Shown: one piece after another, positions 1 through 13,574 of the stretch
Layout of the letters: each line of letters opens with the position of its first letter
How positions within the stretch are numbered: position 1 is the stretch's first letter
Source of the DNA: Pratylenchus scribneri
Lineage: Eukaryota > Nematoda > Chromadorea > Rhabditida > Pratylenchidae
Assembly: GCA_030063045.1 (NCBI GenBank)
Contig: JAQSEB010000151.1
Coordinates: 62,001-126,000 of the forward strand
Direction: 5' to 3'
DNA: 64,000 nucleotides
Translations under genes and position numbers: made by a program
Notes under the pieces: model-generated
Told to the model about the DNA's origin: nothing
Databases searched by the model: none
Seen by the model: only the letters and a program-made list of their open reading frames with translations

Positions 1-29
1 AAAGTGGATATATTTTATGGAAGTCATTT

Positions 30-287
30 AATTTGGCAACAAAAACACTGAATTTGGCAACCATCTTTCGTGTCGAAAAATATTATATTTTTGAGGCCAT
101 ATAACTTGGACAAATCAGACTTCTTTAAGATTCCCTAGCCCCTAGCTCTTAGCCCCTAATCCCATCCTGCCTTGAACCCTAATCCTAGCCCTAATCCCCT
201 AGTTAGGGCCAAGTTATATGGCCTCAAAAATATAATATTTTTCGACACGAAAGATTGTTGCCAAATTCAGTGTTTTTGTTGCTAAAT
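30..287. repeat. Foldback element with a telomere-like centre
   Basis: Two arms of about 80 bases (30-110 and 208-287) are near-perfect reverse complements, both carrying TTTCGTGTCGAAAAATA and AGGCCATATAACTTGG or their complements. The spacer holds irregular CCCTAG/CCCTAA/CCTAGCCC repeats. There is no coding potential. It is probably a non-autonomous DNA transposon (MITE); target duplication could not be assigned with certainty. Confidence 0.75.
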
Positions 288-299
288 TAATATTATATC

Positions 300-2279
300 T
301 ATATTTTATTGAGCATAAATTATCCCACTATCCACCTTGTTTATGTCATTTTATTTAAATATTAGAAATAATTATAATTTATTTTTGTTTAGCTGAATAT
401 CTACTAAGAGAGAGAAAAATTTAATCAAATATTATCAAGTTTTATATCACAAGTTCATTTTTAGAAAAAAATTTTTTGGATGAAAATTATTGTTAATTAA
501 AAATTGGAAATTCGTATTTTTAAATTATTTAAATCTAAAAAATATTTAATGAAATAAACATACATCGATTAACGGCAATTTTAATTTCATAAGATTGAGG
601 AATATCTGCCAATTATAAAATTATATTTAGATACAAATAACTATAATTTTTAAAGATTCAAAGGTAAAAAATATATTTTTTTTTCTAAATAAAAATAAAA
701 AAAATCAAAATGGCATTTTCACCTTTATTAGCCCAACAATTCGGTATTGATATCGACAAATATAATAGAAGGATGAATGAAATAATTTTAGGCGCAATCA
801 TTTTAGTAAATTTGCGAAAATTAAATATTTAAGAAAAAAATATTATTTTTATTTCACAGAATATATTAAAGAAATAGAAATTTTTAAATTGATAGTAAAC
901 GAATTGGTCAATGTACATAAGCGAACCAAGTAGTTGAAAAGATCTAGGATAATACTGCATAGTGGGATTTTTTAATTTATTTTAATCTAATTTATTAAAA
1001 AATCGATTGAAATATAGTTGACTATCCGAAAATTTTCTGGTTTAACCGGTTAATTCAATCTATGGTCTATAATGAAAGAACCGGGCTTTGGGAAATTTTG
1101 GAAATATAGTTTCGGATTATTTTATTGTCCAAGAGCTTGAATTCCTTTAAAAATATTTTCACTTTTGGGGCTATAGAGGAAAAATTTAAGGGAAAAAATT
1201 ATTGGGGCTAAAATTTTTTTGGAGAAAGTGGTTTAGAAATAATAAAATGGCCAACTAATAAAGCAATAATTCAATGCTCAAGGGTTTTTTTGGCCATATC
1301 GAATGAATGTACATTGCGTGGATTAAAGGTGGCCGATGGCGGCGCGCGGCCTAATAAGGCCATCGATGAATATAAAACATGTAGATTAATTTTCGCATCC
1401 ATTTCTAATTAAGGGGGGAAGGCACTGGTGGAAAGGCCCATTGATGAAAAGGAATTGGGGTGGCGCGAATCGCGAACGAATAAGCCAATCAATTGAAACC
1501 CTTCCTCTCCCCCCCCCCCCCCCCAATCGAAAATAATTCTCGGCCCCTTATCCCGGGGCTAATAAGTGAATGGGCCGAGTGCTCACCAAATCATGGGAGT
1601 GGATATTGGCCATTAGGACAGAGCAAAATGGATGAATGCTGGCAAACAACAAATTCCCCAAATGCCAAATCATATGAAATTCGGAACAAAATCCAAAGGT
1701 GTAAAATTTTTTTAAAAATTTTTTGGTGTCAAAATTTTTGTATATTCTTATTCAACTCGTTGAGCTCTATCGAATGACCTATCATTTGTATGATTTGATT
1801 CTATAAACTAAACCTTAAAATTTTTAAACTCAAAACTATTTTGCTTTAATAATTTCTAATTATAAATTAAGGTAAAAATATTTAGATTGACAATGCTAAA
1901 TCAGGAACTCTCATTCTTATTTTTTTAAATATGTTTAGTTAATATTTTGTGGCTATAAATTCAACTTATAAGTTGAAAATCGTGAAATTGAAACCATTGC
2001 GGCGTTTATTTACTATTTTTTAACTTATTGGACATTTTTTAATTAAAATTTCTCTCTGTATGGCAGGAAGATTTATTGATTAAGAAAAATATTGAAAAGA
2101 TTTAAATTTTTTTTTAATATTTCAATATTTTATGAAAAATTTAAAATTTTAAAAATTTATCTATCTTTTTCGAAAAATTAAAAAAAAACGAACAAGCCAT
2201 AACCGATTATTTTTCAAAAAAACCGAAACAGAAAGATTTAAAACCGATTGCGCAATTATATGTTGATATTTTATGCTTA
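300..2279. other. Intergenic AT-rich DNA, no gene seen
   Basis: No convincing exon was found. A more GC-rich patch at about 1310-1660 contains a run of C at 1508-1524 and a stretch (about 1567-1610) related to the 49-51 bp repeats near 21 kb (GGGAGTGGATATTGG, CAAATCATGGG), so it is likely a decayed copy of the same repeat family. The short open frame at 1493-1777 crosses this patch and is not supported as a gene. Confidence 0.6.
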
Positions 2280-2320
2280 CTAGCTCAGGAGTTCGCCCTA
2301 CGGGCGAACCCCTGAGCTAG
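2280..2320. repeat. GC-rich hairpin, copy A
   Basis: A near-perfect inverted repeat, CTAGCTCAGG to CCTGAGCTAG with an inner stem GTTCGCCC/GGGCGAAC and loop TAC, stands out from AT-rich flanks. Related hairpins occur at 17361-17402 and 44378-44419. It has no identified function; it could be a tiny palindromic mobile element or a structured RNA/DNA site. Confidence 0.7.
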
Positions 2321-2422
2321 GCAAAATAATCAACAACAATCATGCTAGCTAAATATGCAAAAAGTTTTATTTTAATTCTGATTTTTAATTCTGATTTTAT
2401 TCTTATTCTGAATTTTAATTCC

Positions 2423-4375
2423 GATTTTTCTTATTTTTAAATTCTGATTTTGTTACTTTCCTTGGGGGGCGGAGGGGGGGCAAGAAGATTATCAGCAGCA
2501 GGGGGGCAAGACCTATAATTTATAATGGATGAATAAGAAGATGATGATGGTATTCTTCGTATCATCATTATCCTCATCTTCAACATCTTGTTCATCTTCA
2601 TCATCATCTTCATCATTATTATCATCTTCATTATCTTTCATCATCATCTCATTTTCATCATCTTCATCCTCATCATCATCTTCATCATCCTCATTCTACT
2701 TCTTCATCATCCTCTTCTTCATCTTCATCATCATCCTCATCATCATTATTGTCATCATCTCATCATCTTCATCTTAATCATCCTCTCATCTTCATCACCC
2801 TCTCATTCTCGTCTTCATCATCATCATTATCCTTATCTTCTTCATCATCATCATTATCCTTATCTTCTCATCATCTTCATCTTCCTCTCAACCTCATCTT
2901 CATCATCCTCTCATTCTCGACTTCATCATCATCATTATCCTCATCTTCATCATCTTCTTCATCATCATCATTATCCTCATCTTCATCATCTTCTTCATCT
3001 TCCTCTCAACCTCATCTTCATCATCCTCTCATTCTCGACTGCATCATCATCATTATCCTCATCTTCATCATCTTCTTCATCATCATCACTATCGTCATCT
3101 TCATCATCTTCTTCATCTTCCTCTCAACCTCATCTTCATCATCTTCTTCATCATCATCATTATCCTCATGTTCATCATCTTCTTCATCTTCCTCTCAACC
3201 TCATCTTCATCACCCTCTCATTCTCGTCTTCATCATCATCATTATCCTTATCTTCTTCATCATCATCATTATCCTTATCTTCTCATCATCTTCATCTTCC
3301 TCTCAACCTCATCTTCATCATCTTCTTCATCATCATCATTATCCTCATCTTCATCATCTTCTTCATCTTCCTCTCAACCTCATCTTCATCATCCTCTCAT
3401 TCTCGACTTCATCATCATCATTATCCTCATCTTCATCATCTTCTTCATCATCGTCATTATCCTTATCTTCTCATCATCTTCATCTTCCTCTCAACCTCAT
3501 CTTCATCATCCTCTCATTCTCGACTTCATCATCAACATTATCCTCATCTTCATCATCTTCTTCATCATCATCATTATCCTCATCTTCATCATCTTCTTCA
3601 TCTTCCTCTCAACCTCATTTTCAACATCCTCTCATTTCGACTTCATTATCATCATTATCCTCATTTCATCATCTTGTTCATATTCATTATCATTTTCATC
3701 ATTATTATTATCTTCATCCTCATTATTTTCTCATCTTCATCATCTTCTTCATCATCGTCATTATCCTTATCTTCTCATCATCTTCATCTTCCTCTCAACC
3801 TCATCTTCATCATCCTCTCATTCTCGACTTCATCATCATCATCATCGTCATCTTCATCATCGTCATCTTCATCATTATCCCAATCTTCACCATCTTCTTC
3901 ATCCTCATCATTTTTTTCATCATCTTCATCATCTTAATCATCCTATTATATATTATAGGTCTTGTCGCCCCTCCCCGAAAAAACAGGATGCATCAATATT
4001 TTTTCCTTTTTGCATAAATAAATCATTTTAAAAAATTAAGAAAAGTTAATTGATAAGATGCTTTATTGCTATGCTTGAATGCTAATTTATCTGTAAAATG
4101 CTTAATTTAACTTTTATCCACAAATAATATTAGTGCAATTTGCTTATTTTTAATATTGTAAATTATTTGTAAAAATCATAGATTAGATGATGTCTAATCA
4201 AAAATCTAATGTCAAATTCGTGATCAGCGCCCCAAATTACCCTTAGAAAGTTGCATCCCGAAATAATAAAACAATTTTTAATTTGGGACCCCTTTTTTGC
4301 CTTTAAAAATACATAACGCCAAAGATAATTTAAACAATATTTTTTGGGGACAAACCAACAGAAAATTATATATAG
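2423..4375. repeat. Tandem segmental duplication, copy 1, with polypyrimidine minisatellite
   Basis: The segment begins at GATTTTTCTTATTTTTAA and is repeated head-to-tail at 4376. Its body (about 2530-3950) is a long array of TCATCATCTTC, CTCTCAACC and CTCATTCTCGACTT modules in shifting order. The tail (about 3955-4375) is unique AT-rich DNA also found in copy 2. The plus strand is open in all three frames over long distances only because TCATCT repeats lack stops; the products would be pure Ser/His/Phe/Leu repeats. It is about 70 bases longer than copy 2 because of array-length differences. Confidence 0.9.
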
Positions 4376-6258
4376 GATTTTTCTTATTTTTAAATTCTGA
4401 TTTTGTTACTTTCCTTGGGGGGCGGAGGGGGGGCAAGAAGATTATCAGCAGCAGGGGGGCAAGACCTATAATTTATAATGGATGAATAAGAAGATGATGA
4501 TGGTCTTCTTCGTATCATCATTATCCTCATCTTCAACATCTTGTTCATCTTCATCATCATCTTCATCATTATTATCATCTTCATTATCTTTCATCATCAT
4601 CTCATTTTCATCATCTTCATCCTCATCATCATCTTCATCATCCTCATTCTACTTCTTCATCATCCTCTTCTTCATCTTCATCATCATCCTCATCATCATT
4701 ATTGTCATCATCTCATCATCTTCATCTTAATCATCCTCTCATCTTCATCACCCTCTCATTCTCGTCTTCATCATCATCATTATCCTTATCTTCTTCATCA
4801 TCATCATTATCCTTATCTTCTCATCATCTTCATCTTCCTCTCAACCTCATCTTCATCATCCTCTCATTCTCGACTTCATCATCATCATTATCCTCATCTT
4901 CATCATCTTCTTCATCATCATCATTATCCTCATCTTCATCATCTTCTTCATCTTCCTCTCAACCTCATCTTCATCATCCTCTCATTCTCGACTGCATCAT
5001 CATCATTATCCTCATCTTCATCATCTTCTTCATCATCATCACTATCGTCATCTTCATCATCTTCTTCATCTTCCTCTCAACCTCATCTTCATCACCCTCT
5101 CATTCTCGTCTTCATCATCATCATTATACTTATCTTCTTCATCATCATCATTATCCTTATCTTCTCATCATCTTCATCTTCCTCTCAACCTCATCTTCAT
5201 CATCTTCTTCATCATCATCATTATCCTCATCTTCATCATCTTCTTCATCTTCCTCTCAACCTCATCTTCATCATCCTCTCATTCTCGACTTCATCATCAT
5301 CATTATCCTCATCTTCATCATCTTCTTCATCATCGTCATTATCCTTATCTTCTCATCATCTTCATCTTCCTCTCAACCTCATCTTCATCATCCTCTCATT
5401 CTCGACTTCATCATCATCATTATCCTCATCTTCATCATCTTCTTCATCATCATCATTATCCTCATCTTCATCATCTTCTTCATCTTCCTCTCAACCTCAT
5501 TTTCAACATCCTCTCATTTCGACTTCATTATCATCATTATCCTCATTTCATCATCTTGTTCATATTCATTATCATTTTCATCATTATTATTATCTTCATC
5601 CTCATTATTTTCTCATCTTCATCATCTTCTTCATCATCGTCATTATCCTTATCTTCTCATCATCTTCATCTTCCTCTCAACCTCATCTTCATCATCCTCT
5701 CATTCTCGACTTCATCATCATCATCATCGTCATCTTCATCATTATCCCCATCTTCACCATCTTCTTCATCCTCATCATTTTTTTCATCATCTTCATCATC
5801 TTAATCATCCTATTATATATTATAGGTCTTGTCGCCCCTCCCCGAAAAAACAGGATGCATCAATATTTTTTCCTTTTTGCATAAATAAATCATTTTAAAA
5901 AATTAAGAAAAGTTAATTGATAAGATGCTTTATTGCTATGCTTGAATGCTAATTTATCTGTAAAATGCTTAATTTAACTTTTATCCACAAATAATATTAG
6001 TGCAATTTGCTTATTTTTAATATTGTAAATTATTTGTAAAAATCATAGATTAGATGATGTCTAATCAAAAATCTAATGTCAAATTCGTGATCAGCGCCCC
6101 AAATTACCCTTAGAAAGTTGCATCCCGAAATAATAAAACAATTTTTAATTTGGGACCCCTTTTCTTTACATTTGCCTTTAAAAATACATAACGCCAAAGA
6201 TAATTTAAACAATATTTTTTGGGGACAAACCAAAACCAACAGAAAATTATATATAGGA
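4376..6258. repeat. Tandem segmental duplication, copy 2, with polypyrimidine minisatellite
   Basis: This is the second copy of the preceding unit, with the array at about 4480-5815 and the same tail to ATATAGGATT at about 6258. Small differences include fewer array modules and two short insertions in the tail near 6164-6172 and 6230-6238. A G-rich tract (GGGGGGCGGAGGGGGGG) sits at the head of each copy. It is treated as non-coding. Confidence 0.9.
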
Positions 6259-7211
6259 TTCTATTCTAAACAAAATATACAGCATTGAGTAAAAATATAC
6301 TATGCTTTGGAACTCTCTGGAACTGGAACTGGAATCTGGAATTGCAATAATTTTTATTATATAATAAAATAGAAATTTTATTAAAAATTTATTAGGGTGA
6401 AAATAATTATTATAAGCACCCATATCCAATATAGATTTAATTTTGAATAGCGATTTTTTCTCATCCTATATTAGTATTTTTCAATATGGAATAATTTTGA
6501 AATTAAAAATCATTTTCTCCTCATATATTTATCCAATTCAATATAAGACATTAAATTATTTAACATCAATTTCCAGTCATTTATTTGCGTAAAATTATTG
6601 CACATTTGTAGAATGGACATTAAGCTTTCCTCCCCCATTTAATCCTACTTTAAACAACTTCTTTATCAAAAAATGTTTTTTGTACCCATTGGCGCCATCT
6701 ATGAAATTTTATTCCACCTTAAGGCTCAAGACAGTTTCCCTAGGCGACTGATGAGAGAAGAATGCCGAGAGTGAAAAATGCCGTGGATTCAATGAGAAGA
6801 GAGAAAGCCGCCTGATGAGCAAATAGTCGAAGAATGTTAGCGCACCAACATTAATGAGAAGGTTTATGGACGGAAAGGAATTTGGCGAGAATAAGCTGCT
6901 GCCGGCCAAGATTGTCAAAAGAGATTGAATTTCTCTCACCGGTCGCAGCATTTTTGTTTTTCTTTAATTGGCTATTGCAGCCATCATATCGGCCACAAGA
7001 CATTATTTTTTGTAGCCATTTTCTCCCATTTCTTTTCAAATTATGTACTGCCAATGCCAACCTAATTTTGGAAATATATTGATGCCAAATATTTATGCAA
7101 TAAAATGAATTTTTGTACGAATTTTTTGTAAGCCCCAAAAATATCAAAAAGGAATATTTAAATTAATAAAAAAAATTCCCATAATAATTTAATAAAAAAT
7201 TAAGTTTAGAA
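6259..7211. other. Upstream region of the GPR180/TMEM145-like gene, no gene seen
   Basis: This AT-rich stretch separates the duplicated repeat from the start codon at 7212. Open frames on both strands near 6700-7150 do not resemble anything recognised and lack paired splice sites. It presumably holds the promoter of the downstream plus-strand gene (inference); no clear core element could be assigned. Confidence 0.5.
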
Positions 7212-10200
7212 ATGTCTCCAAAAATTTTCTTCATTCAATTATTAATCATCATTTTTAATTATTTTCAATTTGCAAAGAGCAAATTTGTGTCCGGAAATTT
7301 GTCTTCGAATAATGTAAGAAATATAGTGAATTTGTATGATTAAAATTTAATAATAATATTTGATTAAATTTCATTATTTTATTATTATATAAAATTGCAA
7401 AAATAATTAAATATTTATTAATGAAACAAAATCTATTAAATATAAAATTAAGAATTGGGAATATTTGGACCGCTTTTGCTTTGTCTCATCCGATGGCCTT
7501 TTTCAATACATCGTTCAATACCCTGTGGTTTGTGTGTGTGGGAAATAAAATGAAAAAATTAAATTTATTAAATTGTTAAAAATATTTTATATAAATATTT
7601 GAATTAAATTATTTTATATTTGTCAAAAATAATTTGATTTTTACTTGAAGCGTTTTGAGCTACAATCAATTTATATGTACTATGATGCGGAACAGCAATG
7701 GCGAGCCGCTTATGGCAACAATTCATTGGTAATTTTAAATATAAATTAGTTTTAAAAATTATATTTTATATTTTACTATTTTTTATATTATGTAATTATA
7801 AAAAATTTTATAGTCGAGTTGATTTAATTAATTTATATTATCTTCTATTTCTATTTGAAATTAACTTTAGAAAATTCGTGTCAAGAAAACGATATTCAAA
7901 AGAGTATTTGATGGATTTGAATAATGGAATTTTTTGAAAATTTGTTTTAATATTCTAAATCCATGACTACAATTACTAATAATTTTTGACAATTATCATA
8001 TAAATTAAAATTATTTTTTAAGAGCTGTCGTCAACGAGAACGTCTTGTCGATCCCGAAAATCACCAAATCATTCGGTTGGCTCCATCCGCCAAATTCATC
8101 GATGAACATTCTCATTGCGAACAAATCACAAAAAACAATGAGAGTTGGTATCGATGCATTGGGAAACGGTCATTTTTGTGAGTTTTTTGAGATTATCAAT
8201 TAATTCATCACTAAATTTTTGTCATAATCCGAAATTTTATTTAACATATTAATAAAAATTTTGGTCAATAACTTTCTATAGAGAATATTGAATGGATTAA
8301 AAAAAAATTGTCCTGAAAATTTTGGTCAAAAAATTGCCTGATTTTTGTATTTTTTTTTACTGTTTTTGGTCTCATTTTTTTGCCATTTTCAAAAAAATCA
8401 CTAATTCTATGCAGAGATAAATACTATAAATGATTCCTAATTTGGTAAAATATGTAAAGCTAATATTCACAAAATTGTATTGCGTACTTTGAGCCAAAAT
8501 ATTAGAAATAAAAAATTTCAATTTAAAATTTTCACTTCAGTTCGATGCGTCCCCGTTGGTGGTATTTTGCTGTTGGGAATTGTGATTCACAACATGGCCT
8601 CTTCCTTGAATATTCCCTGCTAATGACCAACACAAGGGATACCACAAATCGATGGCATTACCATTTCTCATTCGATGAATTTTGTAAGGTTTTTAATTAT
8701 TATTATAGATATTTTTTTTATTAAAAATCATGAAAATTAATTAATTTAATTTGAAAGATTGCCTGCCATTTGCCCTTTTATTTTTGATCATTCAATTTGC
8801 CCTTTTATGCTGTTCATTGATTTTTGCATGTAAGCCAATTGCTTTTATATATTTTATAATTATACATTATTAATAATAAAAATATTCTTTATATTAATTT
8901 CTAATTTCCCCAAACAGATGTGTTGAAAACGCGCAAAATGTTGCATATTTCCTTTCGACTCTTTTTATATTCAAATTTTTGTGAACTCCTCTCTGCCCTG
9001 CTACTTTGGCTTCATTTAGACAGATATGCCACGGATGGGCATGGAATGCCAATGTTAAAACTTCTTTCACTTGTTTTAAGGTTTTAAAATGAGAAATTTG
9101 GTCTTTTTCAAATTTAATATTTTTATGGAGAAAAAAAATAAAAAATATAAAAATCTATAAAGTTTTCCATACAAAATAGTCATTTTAGTGTGTCAATATG
9201 AATTTGAAAATATAGAAAATTAATTTTAAAATTTTATAGATGATAATAATTTAAATATTAATATTGTTGGAAATGCAACAATAAAAGGAAAAAACATAAA
9301 ATAAATGGAATAGAAAGAATCCAAAAAATTTTAAATTTTGTAATAAAACAAAGGAATAAGCCCCGAGTTTAGTTGAAATGAAGTCTTGTGATTACTCTGA
9401 AATATGTTTAATAAGACGTGCAGATGCAGAATGTCATTTGCGATTGCAAATTAAAAATCAAAACAATTTTACGAATTTTTTTACAGGCAATTTTCACTCG
9501 TTCTTTTCGTGCTTCTCCTCTTTTTGGTTGCCAAAGGCTATACAATCACGCGTGCTCGCATTTCTACATGTTCCAGTGTGAAAATTGTCTTCTTCATTTC
9601 TGCCTATTTTATTCTAAGGCTTTTCATGCTTGGCTGGGAATTAGTGGTTGGAAAATTAAAATTTTTTATTTTATTATTTTTAAATTAAATTTTTATAATT
9701 TCAACAAATAAGAAAAAAAAAGTCAGATTTGTATCCAGCATTATTTTTTATCAAAGAAAATTTAATTTTAAATTTTTTTTATTAAGGGTCCTCGGATTTT
9801 TTATGATTTATTTTTAAAATTATTCAGGTTTTTGACCCTGCTCAGGTCACATATATTTCGGAAAGTTTGCCCGCCTATTGCATTGGAGCGCTGAACATTT
9901 TGGGTTGGACATGGTTTTTGCGTTCAAGCTGGGTAAGCAATTAAAAAATTACCACCGTAAATATGTGAAATAAAAATTTTATTTACGAATTTTAAAAAAT
10001 TTATTAGAAGAAAAATTGTATATTTAAAATTTATAAAAAGGTAATTTCAGGTTACCGTGCAAAAATATCCACTGAAGAAACGTTTTTATTCCCTTCTGAC
10101 TATTTTTGGGACTTTATGGTTTGATTAAAAAATTAATATTAATAAATAATTTTTTAAGGTTCTGGTCAAGTCCATTGGTTTTGGTGATTGCCAATTTTGT

Positions 10201-10986
10201 GCTGGACAATTGGGTTCGCGAAGAAGTTGTTCAATTCGTCGAATCAACCATCTGTGCCGCTGGATTCATCATTTTTCTTGTAAATTTTAATATTAATAAA
10301 TTCAAAAAATAAATAATTGAACTTATTTCAAAAATTTGTTGAGATTTTAGAACTTACTGATCAAAACTACTTCCATTATAAATTCTCTTGATTAAACGCC
10401 TTAAATCAGTCTAAAGCTAAATATAAATCCTAGTACATAATTATGGCTAAATTTAAACTAATTTCTTCATATCTTCAAAAATGCTGTTTTTTTATAATAT
10501 TAAAAATACTTTCTTTTTTTTTCTATTCGCATTAAATATTAATTCTAAATAACTCATTAAAAAACAAATAAAAAACTTATTGGAAGAATTCAATTTAATT
10601 TAATTTGACACAAAGAAAATATTTGAAATTTTTTTTCAAGTTAAAATAAAAAAAATAATATAAGAGCATTTCTTTTTTAGACCAAAAAAACGCGTCCAAT
10701 AATTTCATGGCAGATTTTAAAATAATTTAAATTAATTAAATTAATTCAAAATGCAAATTAATACAATTCCAATATTAATTTATTACAGATATTGACTTGC
10801 CCATTCTCCAAAGCCAAACATTTTCCTTACCATGTTCGGACAAATCAAATTGGCAATCATCAACAAAATAATTTTCCGCACAATATTTATGAAGTATTTA
10901 TTTTATTAATTTTTAATTGAAAAATTTTAAATTTTCAGGTTCAATACTCCACATCAACACAGCCAATTAGGGGAAGACTGCATTAA
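7212..10986 (+). CDS. GPR180/TMEM145-family seven-pass membrane protein, 13 exons
   Basis: Spliced by reading, the exons are 7212-7313, 7453-7527, 7651-7728, 8023-8177, 8541-8683, 8758-8829, 8918-9080, 9487-9646 (end could be 9643), 9828-9932, 10051-10118, 10159-10279, 10789-10893 and 10939-10986. All junctions are GT..AG and keep frame, giving about 464 residues. Exon 1 encodes a signal peptide (MSPKIFFIQLLIIIFNYF). Exons 2-5 form the lumenal part with family hallmarks: NWEYLDRFCFVSSDG, YYDAEQQWRAAY, ENHQIIRLAP and RPRWWYFAVGNC. Hydrophobic helices fill exons 6-11, with the family-like VLKTRKMLHISFRLF loop and FVLDNWVREEVV; PYHVRTNQIG lies after the last helix. Members of this family are trafficking- or signalling-related membrane proteins of uncertain biochemical role. 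Nothing looks broken, so it is probably a functional host gene. Confidence 0.87.
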
Positions 10987-11144
10987 AGAATTTTAAAAAA
11001 AATTTGATAAAATTTTTTAAATGCTTTTTATCATATTTGCCATTTTAAAATTTCATTTTTATGAATTTTTTGATTTTATTTTACCATATTTTTCTTCTTT
11101 TCCTTTGATTTTTCTCCATTTTGGTTCATTCTTTCATCTTTTGT

Positions 11145-11804
11145 TTATTTGTTCTTTGGTTGACGGACCTGTAAAATAATAATTCAGATGAATTTTTTAT
11201 TAATATTTTAAAATTATTTCATTCCTAATTAAATTCTCAACTTAAGATCAAAATTAATAATAAATTATTTAATAAATTAGAATTAGATTTTCAGGCAACA
11301 TATTTTCCTTATTCATTTTTAATAAAAATAGAGCAATAATCAATATAAACAATCAAACTGAGTTTTTAAAAATTAAATATTTAATTACACTTTATAATAT
11401 TATTTTTGTAATTTCCCATTTTTACCTGAACGCCTTGCTCCTTCAGCTTTGCTTCCTTTGTTCCTTTTGGTTGATGGGCACAAACCAAAGTGCAATACCA
11501 ACGTGGACCATAACGATTGTAAAGCGATTGTTCCATAGCACAATATCCCATTTGTAATTTGGTACCACACAATGCGCATTTGAAGCAATCTTTGTGAACT
11601 AAAGGAGGGGGGACGATAGATTATTGCCAAAAAAAATCGGAAAAAATTTATTAAATATTTATTAATTTTTATATTCAATTTTAAATTTAATTTGTTGTTG
11701 AACTTACTGATTTCCTTTTCCACGACCAATTTGTCGGTGTGAGGCACATTTTTCTCACAAATGGCGCAGTCAGCAATTTGAGGGTCTTGGGCGTTTCCAA
11801 ACAT
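11145..11804 (-). CDS. Small single-LIM-domain protein, three exons
   Basis: Exons on the minus strand are 11804-11708 (from ATG), 11598-11426 and 11168-11145 (stop TAA), all with GT..AG introns and preserved frame, giving 97 residues. The protein carries one LIM zinc-binding module: CAIC near residue 14, then HKDCFKCALC (H-x2-C-x2-C-x2-C), followed by further Cys residues in RWYCTLVCAH. LIM domains bind partner proteins rather than DNA. The short Lys/Gln-rich tail ends VRQPKNK. The gene converges on the upstream GPR180/TMEM145-like gene, leaving about 160 bases between the two stops. The exact orthologue was not identified. Confidence 0.85.
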
Positions 11805-12970
11805 TGCTTATTTTACTAAAATAAAAATTAAATAAATTTATGTATATTTTTTTCTAATTAAATGTGAATTCAGAATTTTGCTTTATTTTTTAATGAAAAG
11901 CGAGTAATTTTTTTAAATGATTTTGTTGGCTGGTGCTTTTAATCCAATCGAATAATTTGCCTCCAAAATGAATTTAAGCATGGAATGCCTGCTGGCAGCT
12001 GGCAGCAATCAATCAATTTGTGAATTTGAACTTGAAACATTCAAAGGAAAAAAGGCCGACTGACATATGTTCAATCGGTAAAAGGAAGCAATTAAAAAAT
12101 TTTAGTAGGAACGGAAGGAGAAAGAAATAAAATCTAACAAAAAAGTTAATAATAAGGTCTAATATAATTAAAAAAAATTTTTAAATATTTTGAATTAGAA
12201 ATTAATAAATGGTAAAATTAAGCTAAATTTTTTTCAAAGTTAAATAGAGATAATTAAAAAAAAAAATTATAAATTTATATTTATAAAATTAGTCACTTTT
12301 TTCTTAATATTGAATGAAAAAACCTAAAAAAAATTAAAAATCCTTAATATTTATTATTTATGGATAAAAAATTTTGAAATTTTTTTCAATTTTGTGATAT
12401 CGATATCGAAGATTTTTTTTCGATATTTTTCGATATCGATATTTTTCCGATATATCGGTCCGATACAGGGATGGGTTCGATGGCCCCAAAAAAAATCGAA
12501 ATCGAAAAACGAAATTTCGATGCAAAAAATGACCGAAAATCGACATCGAAACGAAAAATCCAACCATCGTACATCGAAACCATCCCTTTCCGATATATCG
12601 ATCGGTCATCCTTGTCGATCTCTAGTAAAAAGCTTTTTTTTCTCCAAGGAGCACGACCATTGGCCACAGTTTTGGAAGAATTACAATTCCTCGAATTTTT
12701 TTTTCATTTATTTTACTTCTTTCTGATTAATGCTAATTCACTAATATACACGTTTTATAAATTACAATTGTGCAAGGAGCACACAGTGCACTTTTTGGCA
12801 GAAATTTTCTTATACTTTCCCACGATGTTAAGAGAATACTTAAAATTGTTATTAAATTTTATCCACTTCGATAATCACAGACATGTTTACGCATTATGTG
12901 TGAAATAAAAAATTCTAATTAAAAAGTGAGGAAATTGCCAAGGTACACATTTTGGACATAAAGTTTAAAT
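11805..12970. repeat. Intergenic DNA with a decayed inverted-repeat element rich in CGATATCGAT
   Basis: About 12385-12625 holds nested inverted repeats (ATATCGGTCCGATACAGGGATGG against CCATCCCTTTCCGATATATCG) and many CGAAA/TCGAT words, typical of a decayed non-autonomous transposon. Its right end reads CGATCTCTAG, as does the element at 45274-45644. Open frames across it on both strands are products of the repeat. Confidence 0.55.
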
Positions 12971-13574
12971 TTTTGTTTGGCCGAGCAATTTATGCAAAAT
13001 GTACAATTCAATCAGAGTGCTGAATTTGCGAAGATTGATTATTCCCTCCAATTTCGGATCATTTACAACATCCTGATGACACTCATAACCATTAACAATT
13101 CACTGGCAAATATAAGCGATGATGTAAACATTCTTATTTTTTATCAGTTTATTTTGTACATTCTTTCATATTACTTAATTTAGCAAAGGAAGAATATTTT
13201 TAAAAAGGGTATTTTTAAAATTCAAATAAATTTTAAAAATATAGAAGAGCTAAAATACTTATAGACCCAAAAAATATATTACGAAAATGGGGAAAATTTT
13301 TTTAATATTTCAGTTGAAAGGCAATTTCCATAACTTAATCCATACGAAATTTATAATGTATATGAATGGATAACAATATAATCATAACCAACAACTAATT
13401 CAATGAATTTACACCAAAATTTAAAAAATTTTGAAAAGTTTTTTTTTTGCTAAAAACTGGTTGCCGTTACTTAATAATTTGCATACTCTTAGTTTTTAAG
13501 ATCACTATGATTTTTAATTATAATTGATAATTAGACATCACCATATTTTGATTGTTATTATTATTATTATTAAG

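Noticed and set aside
2280..2320. Bacterial-type terminator or contamination
   Set aside because: Flanks are typical of this AT-rich nematode-like genome and related hairpins occur within host introns.
2529..4031. Long plus-strand open frames encoding Ser/His/Phe/Leu-rich proteins (also at 4482-5898)
   Set aside because: All three frames are open only because the TCATCT-type array has no stops; length and order differ between the two tandem copies and no splice or start context supports a gene.
12354..12908. Several overlapping open frames on both strands
   Set aside because: They cover inverted CGATATCGAT repeats of a decayed transposon; the peptides mirror the repeat.
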